Positions 54,219 through 63,383 are shown, counted from the stretch's first letter. The stretch is DNA of 64,000 bases from UBA1672 sp963977495 (GCA_963977495.1 CAXBOT010000001.1:558001-622000); one strand, 5' to 3'. Numbers and translations are program-made. The notes: a model not told the origin generated them from the letters alone.

Positions 54219-56006
54219 GTGAAGCATACTGCACCGCCGAAAAACATGAATGAGCCTAAAGCGCTTAAATTACAAACCTTTGATTTGGTCAAGCGTTTGG
54301 TTGGGACGTATTTGCGCCCCTATAATAAATCATTGTTTATCGCGATTATTTTTATGGCCTTAGCGGCGGCAATGACCGCAGCAATCGCAGGGCTCATGCA
54401 GCCCGTATTAGACAATGTTTTATATGGCGGGGAAGAATCGCTTATCATTCCCGTTTCCCTTGGGATTGCTGCGGCCTTTGCTGTGCGCGGTATTTCGACT
54501 TATGTGCACACCGTGATGATGAGCAAGATCGGTCATAGCATTGTCGCTGATATCCAAAACCATCTCTTTGCACATTTTATGCGTCTTGATATGGCGTTTT
54601 TTCACACGCATGAAAGCGGTACGTTGTTATCACATGTTGTGAATGATGTTGGCGTTATGCGCTCATCGGTGACCAACACACTCACAGGTCTGGGGAAGAG
54701 CCTCTTCACCTTGATCTTTTTGATTGGCTTGATGTTTTACAGAGACTGGAAATTAACACTCGCCGCTTTTATCGTGTTTCCCTTATTATCAGTATTCGTC
54801 ATTTATTTGGGTAAGAAACTCAGAAATATTTCGAAAAACATTCAGTTAGAGTTGGGAGGCTTATCCAGCATTCTCTCGCAAACATTTCGCGGTATTCGCC
54901 TTGTTAAAGCGTACCGTATGGAAGCGCATGAAATCGAAAAAACCAGCCACCTTGTTAACAAGGTGCGCGATTTAAATGTGAAATCAGCGCAGATTTCATC
55001 TTTATCAACACCGGTAAACGAAGTCATCGTCGGCCTTATATTCGCCGCTATCATTATCTATGGTGGGTATGAGGTTATTGCGGGGCGCACATCGCCCGGT
55101 CAATTGGCCTCTTTTATCGCGGCCTTTACTTTGGCTTATGAGCCAATGAAAAAGCTCGCCAAGCTGAATAACACATTGCAAATGGGGTTGGGCGCAACCG
55201 AGCGCGTCTTTGATATGATCGACCAAATCGGGACAATCAATGATAAAGACGATGCAAAACCTTTAAGCACAAGCAGACCGGAAATTACGTTCAAAGACGT
55301 GGGCTTTTCCTATGAAAGTGCCGAGCTCAGAGCGTTGTCAGGCGTGTCTTTCACCGCACAGTCAGGGCAAGTCACCGCACTTGTAGGGCCATCGGGCGGC
55401 GGGAAAAGCACGATTATGAATTTGATTCCGCGTTTTTATGATGTGGTCGAAGGCGGTATTCACATTGATGGACAGGATCTGCGTGATCTGACGTTGAAAT
55501 CTTTGCGTGATAATATTGCCTTGGTGTCACAGGATATCACGATCTTTAATGATAGCGTTTATAACAATATCCTTTACGGCAACCCGGAAGCCTCCAAAGA
55601 ATCTGTTATTGAGGCTGCCAAAGCTGCCGCCGCTCATACATTTATAGAAGCGTTGGATCAGGGCTATGATACGGTTGTGGGGGAGAGCGGCATTAAACTC
55701 TCTGGTGGGCAAAAACAACGTATCTCTATTGCGCGCGCCATATTGCGCGATGCACCGATTTTGCTTCTGGATGAGGCGACCTCTGCACTGGATAATGAAT
55801 CAGAAAAGCTTGTGCAAGATGCGTTAAAACGCCTGCAACAGGGACGCACAACGTTGGTAATCGCACACAGGCTCACAACGGTTCAAGAGGCGGATCAGAT
55901 CATCGTTCTGGATCGTGGCTGCATCGCAGAGCAGGGGACGCACGATGCCCTTTTGGCGCAAAGTGGCCTTTATGCGCAAATGTATCGCGCAGGGATGAAA
56001 GATTAA
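54219..56006 (+). CDS. MsbA-like ABC exporter (fused membrane and ATPase)
   Basis: A 595-residue half-transporter. Six hydrophobic helices fill the first 320 residues, followed by an ATPase domain with Walker A GPSGGGKSTIMN, signature LSGGQKQRISIARA and Walker B ILLLDEATSALD. It dimerises to flip a lipid, probably lipid A, across the inner membrane; other lipids or drugs remain possible. The GTG at 54219 follows AGGA; ATG 54246 is an alternative. The following hydrolase gene starts 16 bp later. Confidence 0.92.
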   Translation: MKHTAPPKNMNEPKALKLQTFDLVKRLVGTYLRPYNKSLFIAIIFMALAAAMTAAIAGLMQPVLDNVLYGGEESLIIPVSLGIAAAFAVRGISTYVHTVMMSKIGHSIVADIQNHLFAHFMRLDMAFFHTHESGTLLSHVVNDVGVMRSSVTNTLTGLGKSLFTLIFLIGLMFYRDWKLTLAAFIVFPLLSVFVIYLGKKLRNISKNIQLELGGLSSILSQTFRGIRLVKAYRMEAHEIEKTSHLVNKVRDLNVKSAQISSLSTPVNEVIVGLIFAAIIIYGGYEVIAGRTSPGQLASFIAAFTLAYEPMKKLAKLNNTLQMGLGATERVFDMIDQIGTINDKDDAKPLSTSRPEITFKDVGFSYESAELRALSGVSFTAQSGQVTALVGPSGGGKSTIMNLIPRFYDVVEGGIHIDGQDLRDLTLKSLRDNIALVSQDITIFNDSVYNNILYGNPEASKESVIEAAKAAAAHTFIEALDQGYDTVVGESGIKLSGGQKQRISIARAILRDAPILLLDEATSALDNESEKLVQDALKRLQQGRTTLVIAHRLTTVQEADQIIVLDRGCIAEQGTHDALLAQSGLYAQMYRAGMKD

Positions 56007-56022
56007 CCGGATTGAATTAGTA

Positions 56023-56847
56023 ATGAGCAAGAAAAAGATCATGGATATTTTCATCGGCGCGGTCTTATTTTACCTTTTACTCTGCGGCGTTCTTTATTTT
56101 GCGCAACGTAGCATGATTTATTTCCCCGATAAAACCAAGCCCACCCTTATTGACGGAGCGGAGGGCGTACACGTCACCACAGATGATGGTCAAACCATAG
56201 AAAGCTGGTTTTTCAAAGCAACTGATAACGACAAACCTGTCTTGATTTACTTTCATGGGAATGCGGGAAATTACGGTGATCGTTATTACAAAGCTGCTCC
56301 CTATATTCAGGCCGGTTATGGCGTGTTACTCGCTGAATATCGCGGCTATGGCGGCAATAAAGGCGACATAAGCGAGCAAGGCATTTACAATGATGCCCGC
56401 GCACAAATGACATGGCTCATTCAAGAAAAGAATATTCCGCTTGATCGTATTGTGATTTATGGGGAATCAATTGGCACGGGGGCTGCTGTGCAAATGGCCA
56501 ATGAGTTTCGTGCAAAGGCTCTTATTCTCGAAGCGCCATTCTCGAGCTTGTACGAAATGGCGGGGCGACTCTATCCAATGATTCCGATTCAATATTTGTT
56601 AAAAGATAAATATATGAACATTGATAAAATCGCATCGATCCATATGCCTGTACTTATTATACATGGTCAAAAGGATGCAACGATTCCTATTGTTTTGGCT
56701 GAAAAGCTCTTTGATTCTGCTGTTGAACCAAAAGAATTTATAGCTTTCCCACAGGCGGGGCACAACAATCTGTATAATTTTGGTGCATATAGCCGCGTGA
56801 TCAGTTTTTTAACTGGAATAGGGCGAGATAATGACGATAATGAGTAG
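56023..56847 (+). CDS. Membrane-anchored alpha/beta hydrolase (BEM46-like)
   Basis: A 274-residue protein. The N-terminal hydrophobic helix (about 7-27) anchors it. The alpha/beta-hydrolase fold shows FHGNAGNYGDR for the oxyanion hole, nucleophile Ser149 in GESIGTGA, Asp in HGQKDATIP and His in AGHNNLYN. Substrate unknown. It follows the ABC exporter by 16 bp, so it may act on lipids at the same membrane. Confidence 0.9.
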   Translation: MSKKKIMDIFIGAVLFYLLLCGVLYFAQRSMIYFPDKTKPTLIDGAEGVHVTTDDGQTIESWFFKATDNDKPVLIYFHGNAGNYGDRYYKAAPYIQAGYGVLLAEYRGYGGNKGDISEQGIYNDARAQMTWLIQEKNIPLDRIVIYGESIGTGAAVQMANEFRAKALILEAPFSSLYEMAGRLYPMIPIQYLLKDKYMNIDKIASIHMPVLIIHGQKDATIPIVLAEKLFDSAVEPKEFIAFPQAGHNNLYNFGAYSRVISFLTGIGRDNDDNE

Positions 56848-56886
56848 GTGGGAGTCTTCACCTAACCAGTATTCAAAGGATTTATT

Positions 56887-57348
56887 ATGCCTTGCCATTC
56901 CGCCATTGTCGGCAAAAATGTAACTGCGTCCCCTAATGATTCTGTCGAGAATGTTCTCAAGGCAATCAAAAAGGGGAACGTTAAAGCGGCCTCTATCATG
57001 AACGATGATGGCGAGTTTGTTGGAATTTTTTCCTTAAAAGTGCTATTAAAGAATCTCATTCCTGTTTCGGTGGCTATGGCTGATGGTATTCAAATTGATA
57101 TCAAGGTCCAAGCCGCGCCGGGAATTGCAAAACGTTTGGGTAAGGTTATGCCATTACCTGTTTCTGAACTGATGGACAGAAAACCCAAAACCGTTTTAAG
57201 TGATGACCCCATATGGGAAGGGGTTGGTCAATTAACCAAAAATGGTGAACCTCTCTGTGTGATTGACGATAAAGGGAAATACCTTGGTATGATTACCTAT
57301 GAATCGCTGGTTGAGGATCTGCAAAATATGGAAACAACAGATAGCTGA
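56887..57348 (+). CDS. CBS-domain pair protein
   Basis: A 153-residue protein made only of two CBS motifs: VTASPNDSVENVLKAI to DGEFVGIFSL, and ELMDRKPKTVLSDDP to GKYLGMITYESL. CBS pairs bind adenosyl nucleotides and act as energy sensors. It sits 39 bp after the hydrolase and 10 bp before the DUF192 gene. No partner enzyme is fused. Confidence 0.87.
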   Translation: MPCHSAIVGKNVTASPNDSVENVLKAIKKGNVKAASIMNDDGEFVGIFSLKVLLKNLIPVSVAMADGIQIDIKVQAAPGIAKRLGKVMPLPVSELMDRKPKTVLSDDPIWEGVGQLTKNGEPLCVIDDKGKYLGMITYESLVEDLQNMETTDS

Positions 57349-57358
57349 GGATGCAACA

Positions 57359-57937
57359 ATGAGCACACTGAAAAAAAACGGATTTTTCTATAGTGTGTGT
57401 TTTTTGGTTGCGCTGATTGGCTTGTTTGTATTTTCAAGCCTTACGATTGCCGATGATGCGGCTGTACCGGAAATACGAACCGAACAAAACATCATAAAAA
57501 TCCCACCACCGATAGAAGGTCTTAAACTACCAGACCCGGAGCAGGCTCAAGAACTCGAAACTGCAAATATAAAGATTTTTACATCAAATAAACAACGCTA
57601 TGTTTTTCATGTTCAATTGGCAAAAACCAAAGAACAACAGCATAAAGGATTGATGTATAAAAAAACCGTTGATCCTATGACGGGCATGCTTTTCCTTTTT
57701 GATGAAAGTCGGGAAAGAACCTTTTGGATGAAAAATACGTGGGCGGCTCTGGACATCATTTTTATACGCAATGATGGCGTCATTCATAGTATTCACCCCA
57801 ATGCCCAGCCCAAGAGCCTCGAAAGAATAAAATCAAATGGCAGCGTCAACACGGTTCTGGAAATTGCAGGCGGTGAAGCAAAGCGTCTGGGAATTGCCGT
57901 GGGTGATTTAGTCGTACAAAACCCTTCATTAGATTAA
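57359..57937 (+). CDS. DUF192 family exported protein
   Basis: A 192-residue protein with an N-terminal hydrophobic signal segment (FYSVCFLVALIGLFVFSSL) and a DUF192 domain in the C-terminal 120 residues. The RTFWMKNTWAALDIIFI block and the end EIAGGEAKRLGIAVGD are typical. Function unknown; the family is exported in many bacteria. ATG 57359 gives the signal; an upstream frame overlaps the CBS gene. Confidence 0.87.
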   Translation: MSTLKKNGFFYSVCFLVALIGLFVFSSLTIADDAAVPEIRTEQNIIKIPPPIEGLKLPDPEQAQELETANIKIFTSNKQRYVFHVQLAKTKEQQHKGLMYKKTVDPMTGMLFLFDESRERTFWMKNTWAALDIIFIRNDGVIHSIHPNAQPKSLERIKSNGSVNTVLEIAGGEAKRLGIAVGDLVVQNPSLD

Positions 57938-57993
57938 AAAACACCATAAATATTATATGCATGTAAAAAGGCATAATATTTTATGATATTCGC

Positions 57994-58022
57994 TTGCTGT
58001 TTTGGTAAGCATCGTGTAAAAA
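57994..58022 (+). promoter_or_regulatory. Promoter of tRNA-Pro
   Basis: TTGCTG (57994-57999), a 17-base spacer and TAAAAA (58017-58022), 17 bases before the tRNA 5' end. Assigned by consensus resemblance. Confidence 0.5.
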
Positions 58023-58039
58023 CCGATATTCTATGGTTA

Positions 58040-58116
58040 CGGAGCGTGGCGCAGCCTGGTAGCGCACCTGTTTTGGGAACAGGGGGTCGGAGGTTCGAAT
58101 CCTCTCGCTCCGACCA
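58040..58116 (+). tRNA. tRNA-Pro (anticodon UGG)
   Basis: A 77-base cloverleaf. The acceptor CGGAGCG pairs with CGCTCCG, discriminator A, and CCA is encoded. Anticodon stem CCTGT/ACAGG with loop TTTGGGA gives TGG, which reads proline codons; the T-arm has GGAGG-TTCGAAT-CCTCT. It stands between the DUF192 and ECF sigma genes. Confidence 0.96.
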
Positions 58117-58162
58117 TTAAACCGGATTTTAATCACCGGTAATGCTTGATAGTAGAGGGTCT

Positions 58163-58726
58163 ATGAGCATAGCAAATGATGACATGGAATTGTCACAAGA
58201 TGAAATATGGATTGGCTTAGCAAAAAAGTCACAATCTGGCGATAAACGCGCCTATAACCGTTTACTTACCGAACTCGTTCCATATATAAAAATGCGCATT
58301 TCAGGCAGTCTGGCGAACCCCGACTGGGTCGAAGAAATTGCACAGGAAGTTCTGATTTCTGTTCATAAATCATTGAACTCCTATAGCGCCGATCGCCCAC
58401 TTAAACCTTGGCTGAACGCTATTATACAATTTCGACGCACAGATTTTCTGCGAAAACATTATAAACATAGAAATGTTAAAGAGAAATCACAGGAAAATGC
58501 TGCCATTTATAATGAAAATGTAACCAGTAACGCGCACATAGGCGAATTGAAAGATATAGAGAGCGCTATGGCGTCTCTGCCGGAAAAACAGCAAACGATT
58601 TTCAGGCTCATGAAAATTGAAGGTTACAGCGCAATTGAAGTTGCAAAGAAAATGGATATGAGCGTCTCCGCTGTAAAGGTATCAGCACACAGAACGGCTG
58701 GAAAATTAAAAGATATGTTGGGTTAA
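58163..58726 (+). CDS. ECF sigma factor (sigma-70 family), SigF-like
   Basis: A 187-residue ECF sigma factor. Region 2 covers AYNRLLTELVPYI to LKPWLNAIIQFRRTDFLRKH; region 4 is SLPEKQQTIFRLMKIEGYSA to SAVKVSAHRT. ATG 58163, after AGAGGG, is preferred to 58142. The NrsF-like anti-sigma gene begins 4 bp after its stop, the pairing known for Caulobacter sigF-nrsF. That system responds to heavy metals, so the same is plausible here. Confidence 0.9.
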   Translation: MSIANDDMELSQDEIWIGLAKKSQSGDKRAYNRLLTELVPYIKMRISGSLANPDWVEEIAQEVLISVHKSLNSYSADRPLKPWLNAIIQFRRTDFLRKHYKHRNVKEKSQENAAIYNENVTSNAHIGELKDIESAMASLPEKQQTIFRLMKIEGYSAIEVAKKMDMSVSAVKVSAHRTAGKLKDMLG

Positions 58727-58730
58727 TGTA

Positions 58731-59375
58731 ATGGGGAATATGACAGATAAAACAGATAAACTTATCGCATCACTTTCGGAAGAGCTTGTTGAAGTTAAGC
58801 CGATGCCTCATCCGTTGAAGCGGATTTTGCCTTGGTTGGTGTTTGCTACGGCCTATATTTCTATTGCGGTTGCTTTAATCGGCTTGCGCCATGATATTAT
58901 CGACAGGTTCGCTGACTCCACCTATGTGTTTGAAGTTCTTCTTGTGATTGGGATGTCAATGAGTGCAGCATTCTGCTCCTCTTGGCTCTGTACACCCGAC
59001 ATACGCGGTCAAAATTGGATTGTGGCAATCCCTTTATCTCTTGTAGCTGTTTTTGCGACCTTGTTATTGACCCGTGCATCACTGGAACATTATGACTTTC
59101 CTATCACACATTGGCATTTATGCTATATCGGTACAGCTGTGTTTGGGTTTATTCCTGCCGTGACTATTGGCTACCTGTCCAAAAAGGGAAAAACGACACA
59201 CCCTTGCTTGATGGCGATGATGAATATCATCTCTATCGGCGGCTTGGGCTATCTCGCTTTGCGTATTAGCTGCGCCTCAGAAGATTTTGGGCATATCTTT
59301 GTCTACCATGTTATGCCATACGCACTGGTTGGTGTTCTGATCACACTGGTTGCATCACGCATTTATCGCTGGTAA
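58731..59375 (+). CDS. NrsF-like (DUF1109) anti-sigma membrane protein
   Basis: A 214-residue protein with about six hydrophobic helices and a short cytoplasmic N-terminus (DKLIASLSEELVEVKPMP), the NrsF/DUF1109 layout. In Caulobacter, NrsF holds SigF at the membrane and depends on conserved cysteines for metal stress release. Several Cys (FCSSWLC, HWHLCYIG, HPCLM, RISCASED) are visible here. Directly after the sigma gene. An alternative start is 58740. Confidence 0.87.
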   Translation: MGNMTDKTDKLIASLSEELVEVKPMPHPLKRILPWLVFATAYISIAVALIGLRHDIIDRFADSTYVFEVLLVIGMSMSAAFCSSWLCTPDIRGQNWIVAIPLSLVAVFATLLLTRASLEHYDFPITHWHLCYIGTAVFGFIPAVTIGYLSKKGKTTHPCLMAMMNIISIGGLGYLALRISCASEDFGHIFVYHVMPYALVGVLITLVASRIYRW

Positions 59376-59462
59376 AACCTCTTTTCCATTGATTAACTTA
59401 TGGATCGTGATTTATCATCACGACAACGAATAATATGACACAAAGTTTCAGGATTAAATTCA

Positions 59463-59765
59463 ATGAATGTCAAAATATACAAGCCTAGCAAAAGTGCGAT
59501 GCAATCAGGGCGTAGCAGCGATAAAGCGTGGGTATTGGAATATGAAACACAAAGTCCGCGTCAGGCCGAGCCGCTTATGGGCTGGACGCAATCCGGTGAT
59601 ACACTTAATCAGGTGCGCCTGAGTTTCAGCAATTCTGAAGACGCCGTGACCTTCGCAAAAGAAAAGGGCTGGGACTACGATGTTCTGCCCGAACACAATA
59701 GACGCGTAAAGCCGCGCAACTATGGTGATAATTTTAAATACGTCCCACCGCAAGAACAGTCATAA
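59463..59765 (+). CDS. NDUFS4-like complex I accessory protein
   Basis: A 100-residue soluble protein matching the ETC complex I subunit conserved region (NDUFS4-like). KIYKPSKSAMQSGRSSDKAW opens it, and the MGWTQSGDTLNQVRLSF and AVTFAKEKGWDYDVLP segments follow. Alphaproteobacteria share this complex I subunit with mitochondria. It is followed 54 bp later by tRNA-Arg, an order I recall from other alphaproteobacteria. No nuo genes are nearby. Confidence 0.9.
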   Translation: MNVKIYKPSKSAMQSGRSSDKAWVLEYETQSPRQAEPLMGWTQSGDTLNQVRLSFSNSEDAVTFAKEKGWDYDVLPEHNRRVKPRNYGDNFKYVPPQEQS

Positions 59766-59819
59766 AAAGCTTGATTTTATTGTGTTTTTTTTGCACTTTG
59801 ATTCAGATTTCTTAAATGC

Positions 59820-59896
<77 letters not shown>

Positions 59897-60002
59897 TTTT
59901 CTTTAAATGAAATTTTTATAGCTATAAATTCTCAGTATTTTATTTAACCTCATTATGTCGATAGTTATTGACACGTTTTAATGTGTCGACTAGTCTGGAC
60001 AT

Positions 60003-60371
60003 ATGGATATACAAAACGCTCTCATTATGTTCGACGCACTTTCACAGGAAACCCGCCTGAGGGCTTTTCGTTTATTGGTGCAAGCGGGCAGCGATGGTTT
60101 GGCCGCGGGTATCCTCAGTGAAAAGCTTGGCACGCCGCACAACACGCTGTCTTTTCATCTCAGCCATTTATCAAATGCAGGCATTATTTCCTCACGCAAG
60201 GAGGGGCGCTCCGTCATCTACTACGCTAACTTTGATGCGACGTGCGACTTGATCCGTTTTATGGTCAAGGATTGCTGCTGTGTTGAGTTTGCGAGCATTC
60301 GAGAGGATAAGAAAGCCGGATTATCAATTATAGAGCTTTCAAATTGTTGTAAGCCCAAAAACAAAACGTAA
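60003..60371 (+). CDS. arsR: ArsR-family repressor
   Basis: A 122-residue winged-helix repressor. LSQETRLRAFRLLVQAGSDG and the recognition region TPHNTLSFHLSHLSNAGIIS are typical ArsR. A CCC run in VKDCCCVEF and a second pair, SNCCKPKN, near the C-terminus could bind As(III), although their position differs from the E. coli ArsR CxC site. It lies 12 bp before an ArsI homologue, which supports arsenic sensing. Confidence 0.88.
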   Translation: MDIQNALIMFDALSQETRLRAFRLLVQAGSDGLAAGILSEKLGTPHNTLSFHLSHLSNAGIISSRKEGRSVIYYANFDATCDLIRFMVKDCCCVEFASIREDKKAGLSIIELSNCCKPKNKT

Positions 60372-60383
60372 AAGGAAAAGCCA

Positions 60384-60836
60384 ATGAAACGTCTTCATAT
60401 TCACGTCGGAGTAGACAACCTTGATAGCAGTATTCAATTTTACAATGCACTGTTTGGCGCAGATCCGGTAAAAACAAAACCTGATTACGCGAAATGGATG
60501 TTGGAAGACCCACGTATTAATTTTGCGATTTCTACGCGCTCCGGAAAAACGGGTGTGGATCACCTTGGCATTCAGGTCGATAATTTATCAGAATTAGAGG
60601 CGATACGCTCTCAAATGTCTGCGGCGAACATTTCCACGCACAGCGACGGCGAAACGACGTGCTGCTATGCTAAGTCCGAAAAATCATGGATTGAAGACCC
60701 TGACGGTATTGCATGGGAAGCGTATCAAACAATGGAAGATGTCCAACTCTTTGCTGGTTCTGATATCGTTGAGGGAAGCGCTTGCTGCGCACCACAGGCG
60801 AAGGAAGAGGAAAAATCAACAAGCTGTTGTGGTTGA
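60384..60836 (+). CDS. arsI: ArsI/CadI-type C-As lyase
   Basis: A 150-residue vicinal-oxygen-chelate dioxygenase. Proposed iron ligands His5, His60 and Glu112 (HIHVG, VDHLGI, AWEAYQT) and the vicinal cysteines Cys93-Cys94 that bind trivalent organoarsenicals (ETTCCYAKSE) fit ArsI. A Cys-rich end (SACCAPQ, TSCCG) resembles CadI/ArsI tails. ArsI splits the C-As bond of methylarsenite; the product As(III) would need export, but no ars efflux gene is in the window. Operon partner of ArsR. Confidence 0.87.
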   Translation: MKRLHIHVGVDNLDSSIQFYNALFGADPVKTKPDYAKWMLEDPRINFAISTRSGKTGVDHLGIQVDNLSELEAIRSQMSAANISTHSDGETTCCYAKSEKSWIEDPDGIAWEAYQTMEDVQLFAGSDIVEGSACCAPQAKEEEKSTSCCG

Positions 60837-60868
60837 TCTAAAACCGACCGATCACATCAGTGAGTTGC

Positions 60869-62410
60869 TTACTTACATTTGGGTATAGTGGGGCGCTCAT
60901 CCAATGTTGCATCGGATATATCAAAGGTAATGGTTTCTTCCTGCGGCAGTTTCATGGCGTTGAGGATTTCACCGTAAGTCGGATTTTGATAATCAGGTGC
61001 ATGGATATAATCTTCCCAAGTTCTACGTGGCTTGGTAACGGATGTTAACCAAGGTTGGATGCCATATATCGAACGGTATGATGAAAGATCCACCGTCGGG
61101 TCTGCCCACAGCTCCGGCTCTCTGTAATTGATGCTCAATACGATATAGGCATGGATATCTACCTGATCGGTTGAATATACTGCGCGGTAATGATCGGCCA
61201 GATAATCGGCAAATTGCACCGTTGTATTTGGCCTGCCTGTAACACGGAAACATTCACGTTTACTAAGGAAATCGTCAATCGGTACAAATTCAATGCGCTG
61301 CTTATCAGGCATATGCGCGGCAAAGACCACCGTATAGATTGATTTGTTATTCAGCATCATCCGCCATGTGAATAAATCTCCATGACCATGCCATGCCACG
61401 GCAAGATTCGATGCCAGCAGCGCAGGGAGCGGGTTTATGATCTGCACCAGCATCCATGCACCCATCAACGTAATAATAACCATACGTGAGAGCCTCAGCC
61501 TTGGACGCTGCACATAGAGTGATGAAAGGCGGGTCGTTAGGGGCGGCATTTTTTGAATGACGCGGCGCGGCCAATCAGGGTTGAAAAACAGCAATGTCGT
61601 CGCAATCGTCATATAAGGGAAAATACCGATATCAAACATCATGCTGTTCGTCAGGTGAAAACAAACATACAGGCCAAACACCCATATACGTGTACGGCGA
61701 TATAGCAACAACGGCGCACCAACAATGTGCAAAAGAATAACGCCATAGGCTCCAATCGCAATCGGCGCATCAAAGTAGAAAAACCAACGCATAGGCGTGG
61801 GGAAATCATGCGTTGCTGATCTGATCCACGCAGAAAGAGGCTGTAAGTTCAGCCAATCAGCATTGATTTTCACCAATCCCGCATAAATTAGGATAATTTC
61901 TGTTTGCCCCTTTAGAAGCCAGTAATTCCAAGCAGGAACACCGCTATCATCATTGTCATCATCTTTGGATTTTATGCGCGCATCCAATGCCCATACCTTG
62001 TTCGCGGGCATCACACTCAATAACGCGCAAAAGAGCAGGAGCATGTAATAGTGGTTCAGGTAATATTCTGGTGTGATGATAAATATATACGCCACGATAA
62101 TAGTCGTTATCGGCATTGCCAGCCTGTAAAAAAGCCCAAGCGTGACGCAAAATGCTGCAAATGGCAGAAGGGCGGCGCAAAGATAAATCAGTGTCTCATC
62201 AGGTTGCACCCAGTCAAAGCCGTAATAGCGTGCCCTGAAACCGTCCATGCTTTGTTGTGCACTAAAAATAAGGTAGGGGACATCCCGCATCATCAAAACA
62301 CCGATGATTATGCGAAAAACGGCAAGGGATGCCCCATCTTGTATGACAAAAAGCCTGTTTTTAATGTCTTCACATTTATGCTTAAGCGATGATTTAGAGT
62401 TTTCACACAT
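60869..62410 (-). CDS. Vitamin K-dependent gamma-carboxylase homologue (HTTM domain)
   Basis: A 513-residue multipass membrane protein of the VKGC/HTTM family. Segments resembling human GGCX are YLNHYYMLLLF (Asn119-His120), VPAWNYWLLKGQ, then GLVKINADWL with Lys181 at the position of catalytic Lys218, and FHLTNSMMFDIGIFPYM. The C-terminal 180 residues are a soluble domain with HGHGDLFTWRMML. It is shorter than the 758-residue human enzyme. No substrate or quinone-recycling (VKOR) gene is visible. It converges on arsI with 32 bp between. Confidence 0.85.
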   Translation of the reverse strand: MCENSKSSLKHKCEDIKNRLFVIQDGASLAVFRIIIGVLMMRDVPYLIFSAQQSMDGFRARYYGFDWVQPDETLIYLCAALLPFAAFCVTLGLFYRLAMPITTIIVAYIFIITPEYYLNHYYMLLLFCALLSVMPANKVWALDARIKSKDDDNDDSGVPAWNYWLLKGQTEIILIYAGLVKINADWLNLQPLSAWIRSATHDFPTPMRWFFYFDAPIAIGAYGVILLHIVGAPLLLYRRTRIWVFGLYVCFHLTNSMMFDIGIFPYMTIATTLLFFNPDWPRRVIQKMPPLTTRLSSLYVQRPRLRLSRMVIITLMGAWMLVQIINPLPALLASNLAVAWHGHGDLFTWRMMLNNKSIYTVVFAAHMPDKQRIEFVPIDDFLSKRECFRVTGRPNTTVQFADYLADHYRAVYSTDQVDIHAYIVLSINYREPELWADPTVDLSSYRSIYGIQPWLTSVTKPRRTWEDYIHAPDYQNPTYGEILNAMKLPQEETITFDISDATLDERPTIPKCK

Positions 62411-62451
62411 GTAAAATTCTTAGTCACAATCGCCCTTACAGGCAAGGTGTT

Positions 62452-63216
62452 TTATTCTGCAGCTTTGGCAATTGTGCTTGATTTAGGCAATGACGCTGCA
62501 ACAGCCGCGACGCCTTCACCACATGCAGGGTGACCGAAGCCGCCGGCACTTTTACCATTTTCAATGTCGAAAATAATCTGGTCATTTTTATCGGCCGATA
62601 CGCCGGCAGGAACAAAATCAAGATTAAGCGTGTGGCGTGCGCGCCATGCGATATTATGATCCGCGCAAGAAGTATCACCACTCACACCGACGGCACCAAT
62701 AACTTTGCCTTCTTTGTTATATAGAGCCAAGCCACCGCCAAACACATTAACGCCGCCAATAAACTCGCCAACCAGCGGGTCTTTAACAGTTCCGAAGTTA
62801 TCAAGATTGCCCGCTTTGTTATAAGCAACAGGAACATTAATCGGGTTACTGTCTTGCAAACCAAAGAGGCTGCCACCCGGTTGAACAGGTGAAAATAGAT
62901 TCGCTGTTGATAATGCCAAACCATCAAGACTGAACGCATTGGCTGTGTTTGCCTTCTGCGCTGAAATCAAGCGACTGCCCGGCCATTGTGCGCCTGCATC
63001 TGTGCCAGTATAGACAACGGCACAAACACGCCCTGTGCGATCGACAACGCTTCCCCACATATCAAGGTTTAAGCCACCGTTGACTTGTAGCCTTGCTTTT
63101 GTCACGGCCTGTTTCAGAGCGGCATGATCGGGAAGTCCGGCACACGCGGTATCTGCCTTAGCTGCTGTAGGAAGGCATAGTAGTGAAATTGTTGCTAATA
63201 CGGGTAGAATGCGCAT
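62452..63216 (-). CDS. Exported GlcG/HbpS heme-binding family protein
   Basis: A 254-residue protein with a signal peptide (ILPVLATISLLCLPTAAKA, cleavage near AKA). The GlcG/HbpS fold follows: SVVDRTGRVCAVVYTG, SAQKANTANAFS, FGGGLALYNKEGKVIGAVGVSGDT and DHNIAWRARH. Related proteins bind heme or sense redox stress outside the cell. It has four cysteines in the mature part. It ends 41 bp upstream of the carboxylase gene start, so the two may be transcribed together. Confidence 0.86.
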   Translation of the reverse strand: MRILPVLATISLLCLPTAAKADTACAGLPDHAALKQAVTKARLQVNGGLNLDMWGSVVDRTGRVCAVVYTGTDAGAQWPGSRLISAQKANTANAFSLDGLALSTANLFSPVQPGGSLFGLQDSNPINVPVAYNKAGNLDNFGTVKDPLVGEFIGGVNVFGGGLALYNKEGKVIGAVGVSGDTSCADHNIAWRARHTLNLDFVPAGVSADKNDQIIFDIENGKSAGGFGHPACGEGVAAVAASLPKSSTIAKAAE

Positions 63217-63383
63217 GTGGTTCTCCTAGATATATGATGTGTCGTGATTAAAAATTCGGCTTAGTTATAACATTTTCATGACACAAAACCAGTAGGTATG
63301 TCATCGATATACGTTTATAAATCATTCTTGCACGTTATAGTAATCCATCATAAAAAGGTTCTACATCTTTCGAAGGGTTTTCC

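Noticed and set aside
59761..59819. Promoter for tRNA-Arg
   Set aside because: TTGATT at 59771 has no convincing -10 partner at the proper distance before the tRNA start.
63217..63383. Possible yybP-ykoY manganese riboswitch before mntP
   Set aside because: No conserved loop sequences or matching stems could be seen in the 167 bases.
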